Source: Oscillospiraceae bacterium
GTDB lineage: Bacteria; Bacillota; Clostridia; Oscillospirales; CAG-272
Direction of reading: 5' to 3'
Assembly: GCA_015064345.1 (NCBI GenBank)
Contig: SVSK01000010.1
Location: 1 to 48,713 of the forward strand
Length of the DNA stretch: 48,713 nucleotides
Below the pieces are notes generated by a model. It made no database searches and was not told the origin of the DNA. It was given only the letters and a program-made list of their open reading frames with translations. The stretch's first letter is position 1. Each line of letters opens with the position of its first letter. Both the position numbers and the translations under genes were made by a program. Positions 47,344-48,713 of the stretch are shown piece by piece.

Positions 47344-48713
47344 ATGCAACTCATCTACAAACCCAGTGACAAACCAAAGTTTTCTCAATTGATCGTATTT
47401 GCCATTCAGCAGCTTCTTGCCATTATGGCGGCAACAATCGTTGTTCCTGTTATCGTAGGTAACGGTATGGCACCTGAGGCAGCCCTTTTCGGCGCAGGTA
47501 TCGGTACTATCGTATACCAGCTTTTTACAAAGTTCAGAAGCCCTGTATTCCTTGGTTCCTCTTTCGCATTCATCGGTCCTATGTGCGCGGCATTTGCAGG
47601 TGGCGTTTCTATGTCCCTCGGATATCTCGGACTTATTCTTGGTGCTCTCTTCGCAGGTCTTGTTTACGTTGTTATTGCTATTATCGTTAAACTTGCAGGT
47701 GTTAAGTGGATCTCCAAGATCATGCCTGCAGCAGTAATCGGCCCCACAGTTGCACTTATCGGTCTTTCCCTCGCAGGTGCTGCCATCAATGACGTGTTCT
47801 CTTACGGTGAAAGAGTTACATACGGCACATCCAGCTACTTCCTAATGGGCGACAACATCTGGGTATCTCTCGTATGCGCTATCGTCACTCTCTTCGTTGT
47901 TATTATCGCATCTGTATACGGCAAGAAAATGATCAAGCTCATTCCCTTTATCATCGGTATCCTCGCTGGCTATGCAGTAGCTCTTGTTTTCACAATTATC
48001 GGCACCTCTGCAGGCATTGATGCGCTTAAGGTTATCGACTTTGCTCCTTTCAAGGCGCTTCTTGACAACGGCAAAGTGACTGTAGAGACATTCTTCTCTG
48101 TTCCTGACTTCACATTCCTTACCGCAATCGATGGCATCAAGGAATTCAACTGGACTTATGTTACTACTGTTGCTGTCGCTTATGTACCTGTTGCGTTCGT
48201 TGCGTTTACTGAGCATATCGCAGACCATAAGAACCTTTCCACTATCATTGAATCCGACCTTATTGAAGATCCCGGTCTTCACAGAACTCTTCTCGGTGAC
48301 GGCGTTGGTTCATTTGCAGGCGCTATCTTCGGTGGCTGTCCCAACACAACATACGGTGAATCCGTTGGCTGCGTAGCTATCACAAAGAATGCGTCCGTGG
48401 TTACAATTACCACAACAGCTATCATTGCAATACTCATTTCCTTCCTTTCCCCATTTGTAGCATTCCTCGATTCCATTCCCGGTTGTGTTATGGGCGGCGT
48501 TTGCATCACCCTCTACGGCTTCATCGCTGTATCCGGTCTTAAAATGATCCAGAAGATTGACCTTGAGAACAATGCAAATCTGTTCACCGTATCCGCTATT
48601 CTCATCCCCGGCATCGGCGGTATGTCCATGGCAATCGGCGGCGATACAAAGGTGTATATTTCCAACATTGCTTGTGCTCTGATCCTCGGTATCATCGTTA
48701 ACGCAGTTCTTTC
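47344..48713 (+). CDS. NCS2-family uracil/xanthine permease, partial (runs off the window)
   Basis: At least 456 codons of an open frame that continues past the right edge. It is a nucleobase:cation symporter of the NCS2/uracil-xanthine permease family. The N-terminal QLIVFAIQQLLAIMAATIVVP, the GSSFAFIGPM segment, the FVAFTEHIADHKN (substrate-binding Glu in helix 8) and GGCPNTTYGESVGCVAITK (helix 10) are the family landmarks; the UraA-like NTTYGE motif favours uracil, but xanthine or other bases cannot be excluded. Ten or more hydrophobic helices are visible. GGAGGAG lies 5 nt upstream of ATG. Divergent from rsmE with its own promoter. Confidence 0.92.
   Translation, partial: MQLIYKPSDKPKFSQLIVFAIQQLLAIMAATIVVPVIVGNGMAPEAALFGAGIGTIVYQLFTKFRSPVFLGSSFAFIGPMCAAFAGGVSMSLGYLGLILGALFAGLVYVVIAIIVKLAGVKWISKIMPAAVIGPTVALIGLSLAGAAINDVFSYGERVTYGTSSYFLMGDNIWVSLVCAIVTLFVVIIASVYGKKMIKLIPFIIGILAGYAVALVFTIIGTSAGIDALKVIDFAPFKALLDNGKVTVETFFSVPDFTFLTAIDGIKEFNWTYVTTVAVAYVPVAFVAFTEHIADHKNLSTIIESDLIEDPGLHRTLLGDGVGSFAGAIFGGCPNTTYGESVGCVAITKNASVVTITTTAIIAILISFLSPFVAFLDSIPGCVMGGVCITLYGFIAVSGLKMIQKIDLENNANLFTVSAILIPGIGGMSMAIGGDTKVYISNIACALILGIIVNAVL

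Noticed and set aside
1-48713. CRISPR array, insertion sequence or prophage
   Set aside because: No regularly spaced repeats, transposase, integrase or phage structural genes were seen; the amidase without signal peptide alone is not enough to call a prophage.

Overview
This window looks like a chromosomal segment of an anaerobic, low-to-mid GC Gram-positive bacterium of the class Clostridia, probably a gut-type Oscillospirales relative. The placement is inferred from the gene families: an NfnAB transhydrogenase pair, an RrF2/NifS/NifU iron-sulfur module, a phenylalanine T-box in front of pheST, an L10 leader in front of rplJ, FtsEX with M23 hydrolases, secreted serpins, and a VTC/DUF4956/Cthe_2159-type operon. 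Many sigma-A promoters are close to consensus (TTGACA, 17 bp, TATAAT). I see no phage, transposon, integron or CRISPR array. Both edges cut a gene: a pyridoxal kinase on the left and an NCS2 uracil/xanthine permease on the right.

Left third (1-14.8 kb). The minus-strand genes rplJ-rplL have an autoregulatory leader and stand apart from rplKA and rpoBC. Next come rarA, a small unknown protein, tRNA-Arg(CCT), a DUF4430 lipoprotein, nfnA-nfnB, tRNA-Thr(CGT), a YbaK deacylase, a GNAT enzyme, a stand-alone acyl carrier protein, a TagA/WecG glycosyltransferase, a trigger-factor-like lipoprotein, a Nudix hydrolase, fructose-6-phosphate aldolase, an orphan EIIA-Glc protein, a TtcA-type tRNA thiolase, an Amidase_3 enzyme, and rimM-trmD. 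Most are single transcription units bounded by visible promoters and hairpin terminators.

Middle (14.9-33.7 kb). Two tandem secreted serpins have different reactive loops. They are followed by an unknown gene joined by ATGA overlap to a DMT-type membrane protein, the rrf2-nifS-nifU iron-sulfur unit, and T-box-pheS-pheT-phosphoribosyltransferase. A protein with the outline of a degenerate prephenate dehydratase plus ACT domain comes next, then phosphoglucomutase. The minus-strand operon VTC polymerase-DUF4956-Cthe_2159 beta-helix lipoprotein follows; its first gene seems to lack a normal leader. Opposite it is a ComEC-like metallo-beta-lactamase protein. An alkaline phosphatase with an extra N-terminal domain closes the section.

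Right third (35.4-48.7 kb). A long minus-strand run reads ftsE-ftsX-two M23 coiled-coil hydrolases-S41 protease-greA-lysS-zinc-ribbon/TPR protein-small membrane protein. It combines cell-wall hydrolysis control with transcription and translation housekeeping. Upstream are a CdaR/PucR-type regulator, a four-helix membrane protein and rsmE. The permease is divergent from rsmE.

The parts most worth a second look are the polyphosphate-polymerase-like surface operon and its odd start region, the serpin pair, the phenylalanine-linked PDT-like protein next to pheST, and the duplicated M23 hydrolases behind FtsEX. All functions are inferred by recognising families from sequence; no database search was run.
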